Shown here one piece after another: positions 9,513 to 18,616 of a DNA stretch of 58,630 nt (the first letter of the stretch is position 1; every line of letters starts with the position of its first letter). Below the pieces are notes generated by a model. It made no database searches, was not told the origin of the DNA, and was given only the letters and a program-made list of their open reading frames with translations. Origin of the DNA: JBNJEA01 sp051745395 (GTDB taxonomy: Bacteria; Desulfobacterota; Desulfobacteria; Desulfobacterales; Desulfosalsimonadaceae); contig JBNJEA010000003.1 in NCBI GenBank assembly GCA_051745395.1, positions 1 through 58,630 of the forward strand. Direction: 5' to 3'. Made by a program: the position numbers and the translations under genes.

Positions 9513-9646
9513 CTAAAAATCAAATTGTTATATTTTTGCCCCCCGTAAAGACCCGGAAGAAGTTGCTTTTGGGCTCGGTCTCCCGGGTGAAAGCCGGAAG
9601 CCGACAGCAGGATGCGTGATGTTGTGTCAGTCGGCCCCAAAAAGCC

Positions 9647-9687
9647 GTGCCGGCGGTAAAAGACCAACGGTCCTTTAGCGCCGGCAC
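9647..9687 (-). terminator. Long hairpin downstream of metF, probable transcription terminator
   Basis: Near-perfect inverted repeat: a 9-bp GTGCCGGCG/CGCCGGCAC arm, then 4-bp and 4-bp stems separated by single mismatches, closing on an AAC loop. On the - strand the hairpin is followed by CGGCTTTTTGGGG, so it sits where a rho-independent terminator for hdrA-mvhD-metV-metF is expected (metF stops at 9729). The T-run is short, so an mRNA-stabilising 3' hairpin or a dispersed repeat is possible. Confidence 0.6.
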
Positions 9688-9728
9688 GCGGCGATTTGAT
9701 GTTGAATAAAATTTTTCTACATCTCTAC

Positions 9729-10661
9729 TTAATCGACTGTCGGTCTCGGCAGAAGGCCGGCGCGTTCGACGATTTCGGCCACCTTTTGCTCCCACTCGAT
9801 GGCCATGATATGAAAGCCTTTCACCCCATCGAGTTCCTTTAATCGCTGGATGGTTTCCACGCAGATGTTGATGCCCTCCTCGGCCTGTTTTTCCTTGGGC
9901 ACGTCCGACATCCGTTTGACCACCTCGTCGGGGACATCCATGCCGGGCACCCGGTTTTTCATGTACTTGGCCATGCCCGCGGATTTAAACGGGGTCACGC
10001 CGGCCATGATGTAGGCCTTTTCCGTCAGCCCCCGCTCCCGGGCCTGCCGGATCCATTCCTCGAACTTTTCCAGGTTGTAGATGCACTGGGTCTGGATAAA
10101 TTCCGTGCCGGCTTCAATTTTTTTGGCCAGCCGCGGCACCCGGATTTCAAAAGGATCGGCAAACGGGTTGGCCGCCGCGCCCACAAACATCTCCGGCGGG
10201 CGCTTGATTTCGTCGCCGCCCAGAAACTTCCCTTCGTCGCGCATCTTGCGAACGGTATACGCCAGTTGCATGGAGTCGAGATCGTGGACGTTCTGGCCCT
10301 GGGGGTTGTCGCCGAAGCTCTGGTGGTCGCCCGACAGGCACAGTACGTTGTAAATGTCAAAGGAGGCCGCGCCCAGGATATCGCTTTGCAGGGCGATGCG
10401 GTTTCGGTCCCGGGTGACCATCTGCAGGATCGGCTCCAGGCCCATCAGTTTCAGATGAATACAGGTGGCCAGGCTGCTGGTGCGCACTACCGAGGTCTGG
10501 TTGTCGGTGACGTTGATGGCGTCCACATAGCCCCGGAGCAGTTCGGCCTTTTTCTTGATGGTCTCGGGATCGCTTCCCCGGGGGGGGCCGCATTCGGATG
10601 TGACGCCCAGGTGTCCGGCGGCCATGACCTTTTCGAGTTTGCTCGGCGTTTTCGCGCTCAT
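9729..10661 (-). CDS. metF: Methylenetetrahydrofolate reductase, MetF subunit
   Basis: Flavoprotein that interconverts 5,10-methylene-THF and 5-methyl-THF, the reductive (or, when methyl groups are oxidised, reverse) step of the methyl branch of the Wood-Ljungdahl pathway. 310 residues with a TIM-barrel layout: VTSECGPPRG near the N-terminus (catalytic Glu region), INVTDNQTSVVR, LCLSGDH, FIQTQCIYN and GVTPFKS. There is no separate NADH-binding extension, as expected for the MetF/MetV type. The ATG overlaps the stop of metV by 4 bases. Being last in an operon with metV, mvhD and hdrA, it should take or give electrons through those partners. Confidence 0.93.
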   Translation of the reverse strand: MSAKTPSKLEKVMAAGHLGVTSECGPPRGSDPETIKKKAELLRGYVDAINVTDNQTSVVRTSSLATCIHLKLMGLEPILQMVTRDRNRIALQSDILGAASFDIYNVLCLSGDHQSFGDNPQGQNVHDLDSMQLAYTVRKMRDEGKFLGGDEIKRPPEMFVGAAANPFADPFEIRVPRLAKKIEAGTEFIQTQCIYNLEKFEEWIRQARERGLTEKAYIMAGVTPFKSAGMAKYMKNRVPGMDVPDEVVKRMSDVPKEKQAEEGINICVETIQRLKELDGVKGFHIMAIEWEQKVAEIVERAGLLPRPTVD

Positions 10662-11326
10662 ATCTGCACATCCTCCCTCTCAACTTGTCTGGGTCCGCCC
10701 GCACGGTCGGTGGACCAGTCCTTGATCTGAAACAGCTTTTCGTAGAGATCGAGCCGGTCGATCGCCTGGAGGCGATCGATGATAAGTTGCCACGCACAGT
10801 CGAGTTCCTTGTTGATTTCGCATTTGCCCTTGGATGAGCCGCCGCAGGGGCCGTTTAGCAGCCGTTTGGCACAGCGCGAGACCGGGCAGATGCCGCCGGT
10901 GTAGGCCAGTATGCACGAGCCGCAGGCCTGGCAGCGTTCCGTCCACAGGCCGCGCTGTTCGGTAACCCCCAGAAAGCAGGTGTTGACCCCCGGAAAAACC
11001 GGTGTGGAATGGTATTTTTCCGCCGTAAACTGGATGCCCACGCCGCAGGCAATGGAAACGAAAGCGTCGTATTGGTCGGCAATATCTCTGATTTCTTCCA
11101 GGTATTCGTGGTCGCACTGGCGTTCCAGGGTCCGTTCGTCGATCTGGACCTCGCGGCCCTGGTTTTGAAAATACATCCGCAGGGCCGAGGCCAGGACACC
11201 GACTTCTTTTTTGCCGCCGGCTTCGCAGACGGTGACACATTCGTTACAGCCCAAAACGAGGATCTTATCGGCATCCCGGACATATTCAATGATTTCCTCG
11301 ACAGGCTTTTTATCCGCAACTATCAT
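10658..11326 (-). CDS. metV: MetV, iron-sulfur partner subunit of methylenetetrahydrofolate reductase
   Basis: 222 residues, matching the MetV family that binds MetF in acetogens and relays electrons to it. Many Cys are visible: VLGCNECVTVCEAGG near residue 30, then CQACGSCILAYTGGICPVSRC and LLNGPCGGSSKGKCE in the C-terminal half, consistent with zinc and Fe-S sites. ATG at 11326 follows GAGAGG. Overlaps metF by 4 bases, implying coupled synthesis and a fixed complex. A gap of 91 bases separates it from mvhD upstream. Confidence 0.9.
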   Translation of the reverse strand: MIVADKKPVEEIIEYVRDADKILVLGCNECVTVCEAGGKKEVGVLASALRMYFQNQGREVQIDERTLERQCDHEYLEEIRDIADQYDAFVSIACGVGIQFTAEKYHSTPVFPGVNTCFLGVTEQRGLWTERCQACGSCILAYTGGICPVSRCAKRLLNGPCGGSSKGKCEINKELDCAWQLIIDRLQAIDRLDLYEKLFQIKDWSTDRAGGPRQVEREDVQI

Positions 11327-11417
11327 GGGTTTCGCCTCTCTCCAGCATTTGTGGTTATATCGTTGTTCATGCGATGATCAATCTATCGGACGACGAGAAT
11401 CCGTCGATAACAATCGA

Positions 11418-11849
11418 TCATGCGGCCTGTTGGTTTTTCTTTTTCAGCGGGTTGGGCCCGAGCCCCCGAATCTTTTCGTCGATTTCCCTGGCGTACTTGA
11501 CAAACAGGGGCGCATCGCTGGAAGACAGGTTATACATCTGCGCCCGTTCGCCGTCGAGCCCGATGCTGCTTAAGGTCTGCTGGACCTGCTCCACGCGTTT
11601 TCGGGCCCGGATGTTGCCGTATTTGTACTGGCATTCGCCCTCCATGCAGCCGATAACGCAAACCCCGTCGGCGCCTTTTTCAATGGCGCGCAGCATGTGG
11701 GCCACATCGACTTTGCCGGTGCAGGGCACGCGGATGATTTTTAAACTCGCCGGGTAATTCAGTCGCATCGAACCTGCCAGGTCCGCGGCCGAATACCCTC
11801 AGAAATTGCAGCAAAAGGCCAGAATCGTCGGATCGAAAGCCTCTGTCAT
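11418..11849 (-). CDS. mvhD: MvhD/HdrA-associated iron-sulfur subunit, selenoprotein (TGA read as Sec)
   Basis: Electron-transfer subunit (methyl-viologen-reducing hydrogenase delta family) that connects HdrA to a partner enzyme through a [2Fe-2S]-type site. Read through the TGA at 11799-11801 the protein is 143 residues, the normal family length. It starts MTEAFDPTILAFCCNF, then Sec17, then GYSAADLAG; homologues have Cys at this point (CCNWCAYAGADLAG-like). Downstream Cys follow in VPCTGKVD and VCVIGCMEGECQYKYGN. The ATG overlaps the hdrA stop by 4 bases. If TGA were a stop, only 16 residues would be made and the next ATG (11768) would lose the N-terminal Cys motif. Sec rests on exact in-frame continuity, family alignment from memory and the SECIS-like hairpin. 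Confidence 0.88.
11769..11801 (-). promoter_or_regulatory. Putative bacterial SECIS hairpin in mvhD
   Basis: Reading the - strand, TGA is followed by 13 bases and then a 6-bp stem, CGGACC/GGTTCG (one G-T pair), closing a TGGCA loop. A stem-loop whose tip lies about 20 bases after UGA is what SelB recognises in bacterial selenoprotein mRNAs. The loop has the GG but not the full GGU seen in formate dehydrogenase elements. Confidence 0.6.
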
Positions 11850-14800
11850 TTTTCCCCCTCCAGCAAGGCATCCACCTTGCTCATGATTTGATCATCGGTA
11901 TACCATTTCAGCTCAATTGCCTTGGCCGGGCATTCCGCAGCGCAGGCCCCGCATCCCTGGCAAAGCGCATCATCGATTTCACTGACGCCGTCCTCGTTGA
12001 TCTTCGGCACCCCATAGGGACAGGTCCGCACGCAGATCAAACAGGAGGCGCATTTTTCCGGATCGACTTCCGCGGTGACCGCAGAAAGGGTCAGGTAGGC
12101 TTGCGACAGCATGGCGGTGGCCCTTGATGCAGCCGCCATGGACTGGGCAATCGATTCGGACAGCAGTTGCGGGCTGTGGGCCGTGCCACAGAGGTAAATA
12201 CCCTCCTTGGCCATTTCAACGGGCCGCAGCTTCACGTGGGCTTCGATGAAGAAGTTTTCCGCATTGCGGCCGAGTTTCATGATATTGGCCAGTTCCTCGG
12301 TGTCGGCGGCCTCAACGCCGGCGCTTAAGGCCAGCAGGTCCGTGTCTACGGCGAGTTTGCGGCCTATGATGTGATCGGTAAAGGTTACAGTGATGGCGTT
12401 GTCGCCGGATTCGGCCACAGGCGGATCGTCGGGGTCAAATCGGAAAAAGATCACCCCCAGCCGGCGGGCCTCGGTGTAGTAGTCTTCCAGAAGCCCATAG
12501 GTGCGGATGTCGCGGTAGAGGATATACACCTGGGTTTCCGGGTTGAGTTTTTTGATGTGGATGGCGTTTTTGATGGCACTCTGGCAGCAGACCCGGGAGC
12601 AGTTCGGGTTGTCCTCGTTTCTGGAGCCGATGCACTGAATCATCACCACCTGGTTGACATCATCGACGGCCCCGTCTTTTTCGAGTTCGGCGCCGAGCTC
12701 GATCTGGGTCATCACGCGCGGATCGTCTCCGTAGAGGTACTCGGTCGGCCGGTGTTCGTTGGCGCCGGTGGCCATGATGGTGACGCCGTGGTCGATCTTT
12801 CGGCTGGTCATGGCGTCGCCGACAATCATCTCGGTCTGGAAGTTGCCCTTGAAGCCGGAAAAATCCACAATCACGGCATTGGTTACAATCTCGATGCCGG
12901 GATGATTCTGCACCTGCTCGACCACGCCGGCCACGTATTGCCCGATGTCATCGCCCTCGATGGTTTTGGTCAGCCGGTTGGCCAGGCCGCCGAGCTCGGC
13001 TTCTTTTTCCACCAGGGTGACTTCAAAGCCCTGGTCGGCAATACCGAGTGCGGCATTCATACCCGAAACCCCGCCGCCGACGACCAGCGCCCGCTTGTTG
13101 ACCGGGATCTGCCTTTCATGCAGCGGCTCCAGGGAAGCGGCCCGGGCAGTCGACATGCGCACCAGTTCCTTGGCCTTTTCCGTGGCCGCCTCGGGGTTGT
13201 CGCCGTGGACCCAGGAATCCTGGTTGCGGATATTGGCCATTTCAAACAGGTACTTGTTCAATCCCACAGCTTCCAGGGTGTCCATGAAAATCGGTTCGTG
13301 GGTTTTGGGGGTGCACGAGGAGACCACCACGCGATTGATGTTGTGCTCGGCGATGATTTCTTTCATCTGGTCTTGGGCGTCCTGGCTGCAGGTAAAGAGG
13401 TTTTCGCCGGCATAGACCACGTGAGGCAGCTTTTCGGCGTATTCCCGGACGCCTGGCACATCGATGACCCCAGCGATGTTGATGCCGCAGTCGCAGACAA
13501 AGACCCCGATGCGGGGCGGCTCTCCGGCGACATCAATTTCCTCGGGCCGGACTAATTCTTTGACCCGGGAGTTTCGGGCCTCGGCCAGGTTCCGACCGGC
13601 CGCACAGGCCGCAGCCGATGCCTCGGTCACCGAGGTGGGAATATCCTTGGGGCCCTGGAAAATCCCGCAGGCGAAAACGCCGGGGCGGGAGGTGTTGACC
13701 GGCTGCATCGGCGAGGTCTCGGCGAAGTTGTAGTGGTTGAGATCAATGTCTAGTCGCCGGGCCGTCTCCATTGTGGATTCCGGGACCTGGAGGCCCACGG
13801 AAAGCACCACCATGTCGAATGCTTCATCTTCGATATTGCCGGCTTCATCGACGTAGCGCAGCCACAGGTCTCCGCTTTCCGGATCCGGCCGGACGGTATG
13901 GACCCGGGACTTGACAAACCGGACCCCCTTTTCCTGGGCGCGCAGGTAATACTTTTCATAGTCCTTGCCGAAGGTCCGGATGTCCATGTTGAAAATGGCG
14001 GTATCGAGTTCGGCCTCGGAATGCTCCTTGGCGATCGCGGCTTCCTTGATGGCGTACATGCAGCAGACCGACGAGCAGTAGCCGTTGCCGCATCGGTTGT
14101 TGTCCCGGGATCCGATACATTGGAGCCAGGCAATTTTTTTGGGTTCCCGGTGATCGGAAAGGCGCACCAAATGCCCCATGGTCGGCCCGGATGCCGACAG
14201 GATCCGCTCGAACTCGGAACTGGTCATGACATTGGGGCTGGACTCATAGCTGTAAATGTCTTCCAGGTTGGCCGGATCAAAGACATCATTGCCCGGGCAC
14301 AAAATCATCGAGCCCACGTCGATGTCGCGGGTCTGGGCGGTTTGTTCGTGATCGATGGCATCGGCCAGACAGGCGCTGACGCACTGGTAGCACTCGGAGC
14401 AGATCCCGCATTCCAGACAGCGGTCGGCCTCGGTTTTGGCTTCGTCTTCGTTATATCCGTAGGAGACTTCCAGGAAATTGCATTCCCGGGCTTCCGGGTC
14501 CAGGCACTGCACCGGCACCCGCTCCTTGTGCGGTTCATTGATGACATCGGGCTTGTCGTATGTCCACTGCTTTTCCCGGCCCGCGTAGAGGTCTTCGCCG
14601 TTGATGTAGCGATGGATGCTTTCGGCGGCTTCCTTGCCGGAGGCCACGGCATCGACCACCGATTTGGGCCCATAGAAGGCATCGCCGCCGGCAAATACCC
14701 ACTCCATCGATGTCTGCTGGGTGACCGGGTCGGCTTCCAAACCGCCGCGGGCGGTCATGGGGACGTTTTCGCCTTCCATATCGGCGGTATCGGGGGCCTG

Positions 14801-16303
14801 GCCGATGGCGAGGATGAGCGTGTCGCCGAAAAAGGCCTCACAGGCATCTTCGTTGAATTGGGGGTTAAACCGGCCGTTTTCATCAAAGACGGCGGTACAG
14901 GTTTTAAATTCAATCCCCGAAAACTTGTTGCTGTTATCGATAAAAAAGGATTTCGGCCCATAGCTGTTGACGATCCGGATATCGCTTTCCAGGGCTTCCT
15001 CGATTTCATGCTCCCAGGCCGGCATTTCCTCCCGGCGCTCCAGGCAGACCATGGTCACGCTTTCCGCGCCTTTGCGCTTGGCGGTCAGCGCCACGTCGAT
15101 GGCCACGTTGCCGCCGCCGATGACGAGCACGTTTTTGCCGATGGGAACCTCTTTGCCCAGAGACGTATCGCGCAGAAACTCGATGCCCTGGAGCACGCCC
15201 TCGGCATCTTCGTTTTCAATGCCGAGCTTTCGTCCGCCGTGCAGGCCGGTGGCCATGAATACGGCGCTGTAGCCATCGGCCTTGAGGCTGTCAAAAGTGA
15301 TGTCTGAGCCGAAGGTGACGCCGGTTTGAATTTCCACCCCCACGTCGCGGATAATGTCGATTTCGCGTTGCAGGATATCTGCGGGCAATCGATATTCGGG
15401 GATGCCGACCGCCATCATGCCGCCGGCCACGGGCAGTTTTTCAAAAACGGTGACCGGGTAGCCTTTCCGGGCGAGAAAATAGGCGGTGGAAAGTCCCGCC
15501 GGCCCCGAACCGACCACGGCGACTTTTTCGTCGCGCTTTTCTTCGGCGATGCCGGGCAGGTACTTGTCGTCCGATTCGTTTTCCCAGTCGGACAGAAAAC
15601 GGTGTAGTTCGCGAATGGCCAGGGGTTCGTCGTAATCGCCTCTTGTGCAGACGTTTTCACAGGGGTGATGGCAGACCCGGCCGCAGACGCCCGGAAAGGG
15701 ATGGGTGTCGCGGAACAGCTCAATGGCTTCCTTGTACTGGCCCTGATTGATTAAGGCGATGTAGCCCTGGATGCTTACATGCGCCGGGCAGGTGGCTTTG
15801 CAGGGGGCGGTGCCGCGCTTGTCGATGGCATAGGCCCCCGGAATGGCCTGGGCGTACTTTTTAAAAACCGCCTTCCGGTTGGAAAGCCCCTTGTCGTATT
15901 CATTGGGGACCTCGATGGGGCATACCTTGGCGCATTCACCGCAGCTCGTACACTTGGCCAGATCGATATAGCGGGGTTGCTGGTAAACTTGCGCCTTGAA
16001 ATGGCCCGGTTGTCCCTCGAGCCCCTTGACCTCGGTATTGGTCAAAAGTTCAATATTTAAGTGCCGGCCGACCTCGACCAGTTTCGGTGAGATGACTCAC
16101 ATGGCACAATCGTTGGTGGGAAACGTCTTGTCCAGCTGGGACATGATGCCGCCGATGGCCGATGTTTTTTCCACCAGATAAACGTAATACCCGGAGTTGG
16201 CCAGATCGAGCGCGGATTGCATCCCGGCGATCCCTGCGCCCACGACCATCACTGCGCCGACCGGTTGTGTACGGTTGGCTGTGGCTTCCGCTTTTGCTTC
16301 CAT
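11846..16303 (-). CDS. hdrA: HdrA-type flavin oxidoreductase with embedded GltD/NfnB-like module, selenoprotein
   Basis: Read through the TGA at 16097-16099 this is a 1485-residue protein with Sec at residue 69. The N-terminus is the HdrA FAD motif (VVGAGIAGMQSALDLANSG) leading into TFPTNDCAM, Sec, VISPKLVEVGRH, where HdrA proteins have Cys or Sec. Then: a [4Fe-4S] site CTSCGECAKVCP (about 118-129); a GltD-type Fer4_20 domain (CKATCP at 168, CGRVC and PCENVC near 207-219); FAD site VVGSGPAGLS (263); NAD(P)H site VLVIGGGNVAID (392); more HdrA domains with two CIGSR motifs and a second FAD site VVGGGVSGMNAA; and a C-terminal 2x[4Fe-4S] ferredoxin (CASCLICVRTC at 1418, CQGCGACAAEC at 1448). Start ATG at 16303 follows AAGGGAG. 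HdrA is the bifurcating flavin subunit of heterodisulfide reductases. Here it heads an operon with mvhD, metV and metF, so it probably links NAD(P)H, ferredoxin and methylene-THF chemistry. Confidence 0.87.
16064..16099 (-). promoter_or_regulatory. Putative bacterial SECIS hairpin in hdrA
   Basis: On the - strand TGA is followed by 15 bases and then a 7-bp stem, CTGGTCG/CGGCCGG (with G-T pairs), closing an AGGT loop. The loop sequence and the distance of about 22 bases from UGA closely resemble the SelB-binding element of fdhF-type mRNAs. Confidence 0.65.
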
Positions 16304-16389
16304 TTATAATCTCCCTTGGTGATATCTTCGGCTTGTTTTGGATGGGATTGAACGGTTACCATTGTTCATGGGACAAAACAGCAAAAAAC

Positions 16390-16418
16390 ATTATAAACAT
16401 CAAGAACTATTTTTTAAA
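16390..16418 (-). promoter_or_regulatory. Candidate sigma-70 promoter for the hdrA-mvhD-metV-metF operon
   Basis: On the - strand TTTAAA (16413-16418), a 17-base spacer and a perfect TATAAT (16390-16395), giving a leader of about 80 bases before the hdrA ATG. The -35 is weak. The rest of the 431-base gap to apbE (16304-16734) shows nothing else that I recognise. Confidence 0.45.
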
Positions 16419-16734
16419 GAATAAATGCGTCTCGGTTGTATCTTTTATATCCTCGTAAATTGGTAGGGATAAAGCGCCATCAATATCACGATTGAATTGT
16501 TTCCGATTTGCCGCAACGCAAAACATGGCCGCCGTCCACGGTATCATACAATATTGAGTGGACCGACTCTTCGAAATTCAAATATAGGTTTAAAAAAGGT
16601 TATCCGTTACTATAAACATCGGGGCGTGTCAATGGGATCCGGACAGGTTTGCCTCGGCGGTGAAACGGAGCCATCCCGGCCCGCGCGAAACGCCGCGAGT
16701 CGGATGGCCGGCGGTTGGTCCGGTCCGGCTTCCG

Positions 16735-17883
16735 TCACCGGGCAGCCGACGGCCGGTAGTGGGTCTTGAAACCGGCCGTCATGGTTTCGGTGATCTCGCC
16801 GTTTGCCGATCGTTTCAAAATCAGGGTATCGATGCCGGATTTTTTGGCCAGTGCAAGGCCTTCGTCTGCGCCCAGCACGGTAATGGCCGTGGCCGCCCCG
16901 TCGAGAAAGGCGCTGGAACGGTCTGCGCCGAAACTGACCGTGGTGACGCCGAGTACTTTTTCGGAAACCGGCTTTCCGGTTTTCGGGCTGAAGATATGAT
17001 AAAACCGGTGGCCGTCAATAATGAGCGGCTGCCGGTAGTTGCCGCTTGTCGATACCCGCAGCGGTTTTTCCGCCGCGACAACCCCCCAGACGGAGTTTGT
17101 CCGGAGCGGATGCTGCACGCCGATGCGCCAGGGTGGATCGGCATTTTTACCGAAGGCTGCGATCTCGCCGCCGAGCTGGACCAAGCCGGCCTTTACCCCT
17201 TGTGCTTTTAAAACCGTAACAACGTGGTCGACGGCATAGCCCTTGGCCACCCCGCCGAAATCAAACCGGATACCCGCCTGTTGGAATTCGATGGCCCGTT
17301 TTTGCGGCCGAAGCGAGACCTTTTCAAAGCCCACCCGGTCCATGGTGCGCAAAATGTCTCGATCCGACGGGATTTGCTGGGCGTTTACGGCGTTTTTCCA
17401 GAGGCGTTTGACGGGCAGCATGGTGGGGTCAAAGGCCCCCTCGCTGGTTTGCCAGAGCCTTTTGCAAAGGGTTAAGAGCGCATGCATCTTTTCGGAAACC
17501 GGGATCGGCCCGGTTGTATGGGCATCGTTTAAGCGCGCGGTTTCAGTTTCCGGGGCATAGGGATTGAAGATCCGGCCGATGTTTTCAAATGCCGCCCAGC
17601 CGCTTGCGGCAATTTTTTTGGCCGATTGCTTGCCTTCCGGCAGCGCAAACCGGATCCGGGCAGGGATTTCATAGTAGATGGATCGACGGGTTTCCCACCA
17701 GCCGGATCGTACTTGCTCCAGTTCGAGGGGGCGGGTAGCCGTTGGTGAGTCGCCGGACAGGGCACTTTTTTGCCCCGTTTTGCCCATGTAGAGGCCATAG
17801 CCGATGCCGCCGATGGCGCAGGCAATCAAAACGGCAATCAAGGCCGGCCGGATCATGGAATGGGAGAATTTATGGACAGGCAT
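16735..17883 (-). CDS. apbE: FAD:protein FMN transferase (ApbE)
   Basis: Attaches FMN covalently to Thr/Ser of target proteins such as RnfD/RnfG or NqrB/NqrC, on the outer face of the inner membrane. 382 residues from the ATG at 17883. There is one N-terminal membrane anchor (PALIAVLIACAIGGIGYGLY), then the ApbE domain with FDFGGVAKGYAVD, GGEIAAFG, HIFSPKTGKP and the metal-binding ADRSSAFLDGAATAITVLG. No lipobox is seen. The start is uncertain; an ATG at 17856 is also possible and neither has a good ribosome site. No Rnf or Nqr target is encoded in the window. Confidence 0.88.
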   Translation of the reverse strand: MPVHKFSHSMIRPALIAVLIACAIGGIGYGLYMGKTGQKSALSGDSPTATRPLELEQVRSGWWETRRSIYYEIPARIRFALPEGKQSAKKIAASGWAAFENIGRIFNPYAPETETARLNDAHTTGPIPVSEKMHALLTLCKRLWQTSEGAFDPTMLPVKRLWKNAVNAQQIPSDRDILRTMDRVGFEKVSLRPQKRAIEFQQAGIRFDFGGVAKGYAVDHVVTVLKAQGVKAGLVQLGGEIAAFGKNADPPWRIGVQHPLRTNSVWGVVAAEKPLRVSTSGNYRQPLIIDGHRFYHIFSPKTGKPVSEKVLGVTTVSFGADRSSAFLDGAATAITVLGADEGLALAKKSGIDTLILKRSANGEITETMTAGFKTHYRPSAAR

Positions 17884-18118
17884 GACAGCAGAAAAGCCGT
17901 TTTTTGTTTGGATTGGCTCGCATCTGTTGGGCCGTTTTCTATGGATGAACAAAAACAGGCACCAGAAAATCAAGCTGTAAATTTACCATTTTCCATTTGC
18001 CTTGACAAGGCCGTTGGCCGCGGCATAGGTTGTGGACTGGTTCAAGGGCGCAGGCGTTGGAGTCGACAGGTTTTCAACGCCGCGCCAGTGGCGGAAATTT
18101 ATAGAGCGGCTTTCCGAT

Positions 18119-18616
18119 ATGACAGCGATCGTGGCAGTCGTCGGCGGCGGGAATACCGGCAAGACGACGGTGATTGAAAATTTGATACCGGTTTTACAGC
18201 GACGCGGCTACCGGGTGGGCACCGTCAAGCATGTGGCCCATAGCTTTGCACTCGATCCCAGCGGCAAGGACAGTTTCCGGCATCGGGCCGCCGGGGCCGA
18301 GACCGTGGTGGTCGACGCCAATGATGAAATGGTTATGTTCAAGGCCCTTGCCCCCCGGACAGACTCCGACCGGCTCGTCAACGATATCCTGTCCTATTTT
18401 ACAGATGTCGATATTGTGCTGGCCGAAGGGTATAAAGGGGTTGGGGTACCCAAAATCGAGGTGTTTGGCGGCGAGGGGGAAACACAGCCGATATGCGCAG
18501 GCGATGCCAATCTGCTGGCCGTTGTGACAGACCGCCGGATCAACGCGGTTGTGCCGCAGTTGGCCACCGACGATGCGGCCGGCATAGCGGATGTGATTGA
18601 AAGGCTGATCCGATGA
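18119..18616 (+). CDS. mobB: Molybdopterin-guanine dinucleotide biosynthesis protein MobB-like GTPase
   Basis: 165-residue P-loop protein that assists MobA in attaching GMP to molybdopterin for bis-MGD enzymes. Walker A is VVGGGNTGKTTVIENL at the N-terminus; VGTVKHVAHSF, FRHRAAGAETVVV and LAEGYKGVGVPKIEVF are typical MobB segments. The ATG at 18119 places the P-loop at the usual position; an upstream extension to 18032 lacks family residues. The stop overlaps the start of the HD-domain gene by 4 bases. Confidence 0.85.
   Translation: MTAIVAVVGGGNTGKTTVIENLIPVLQRRGYRVGTVKHVAHSFALDPSGKDSFRHRAAGAETVVVDANDEMVMFKALAPRTDSDRLVNDILSYFTDVDIVLAEGYKGVGVPKIEVFGGEGETQPICAGDANLLAVVTDRRINAVVPQLATDDAAGIADVIERLIR

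Noticed and set aside
12371..15307. Long antisense open frames opposite hdrA (394 and 469 codons)
   Set aside because: Frames opposite a GC-rich gene with strong codon bias; no ribosome site, no recognisable domain, and the sense gene is fully explained.
16046..16099. hdrA as two genes or a pseudogene broken by a nonsense codon
   Set aside because: The TGA is in perfect frame at a known Sec/Cys position, no other disruption exists in 1485 codons, and a SECIS-like hairpin follows; the neighbouring mvhD shows the same pattern.
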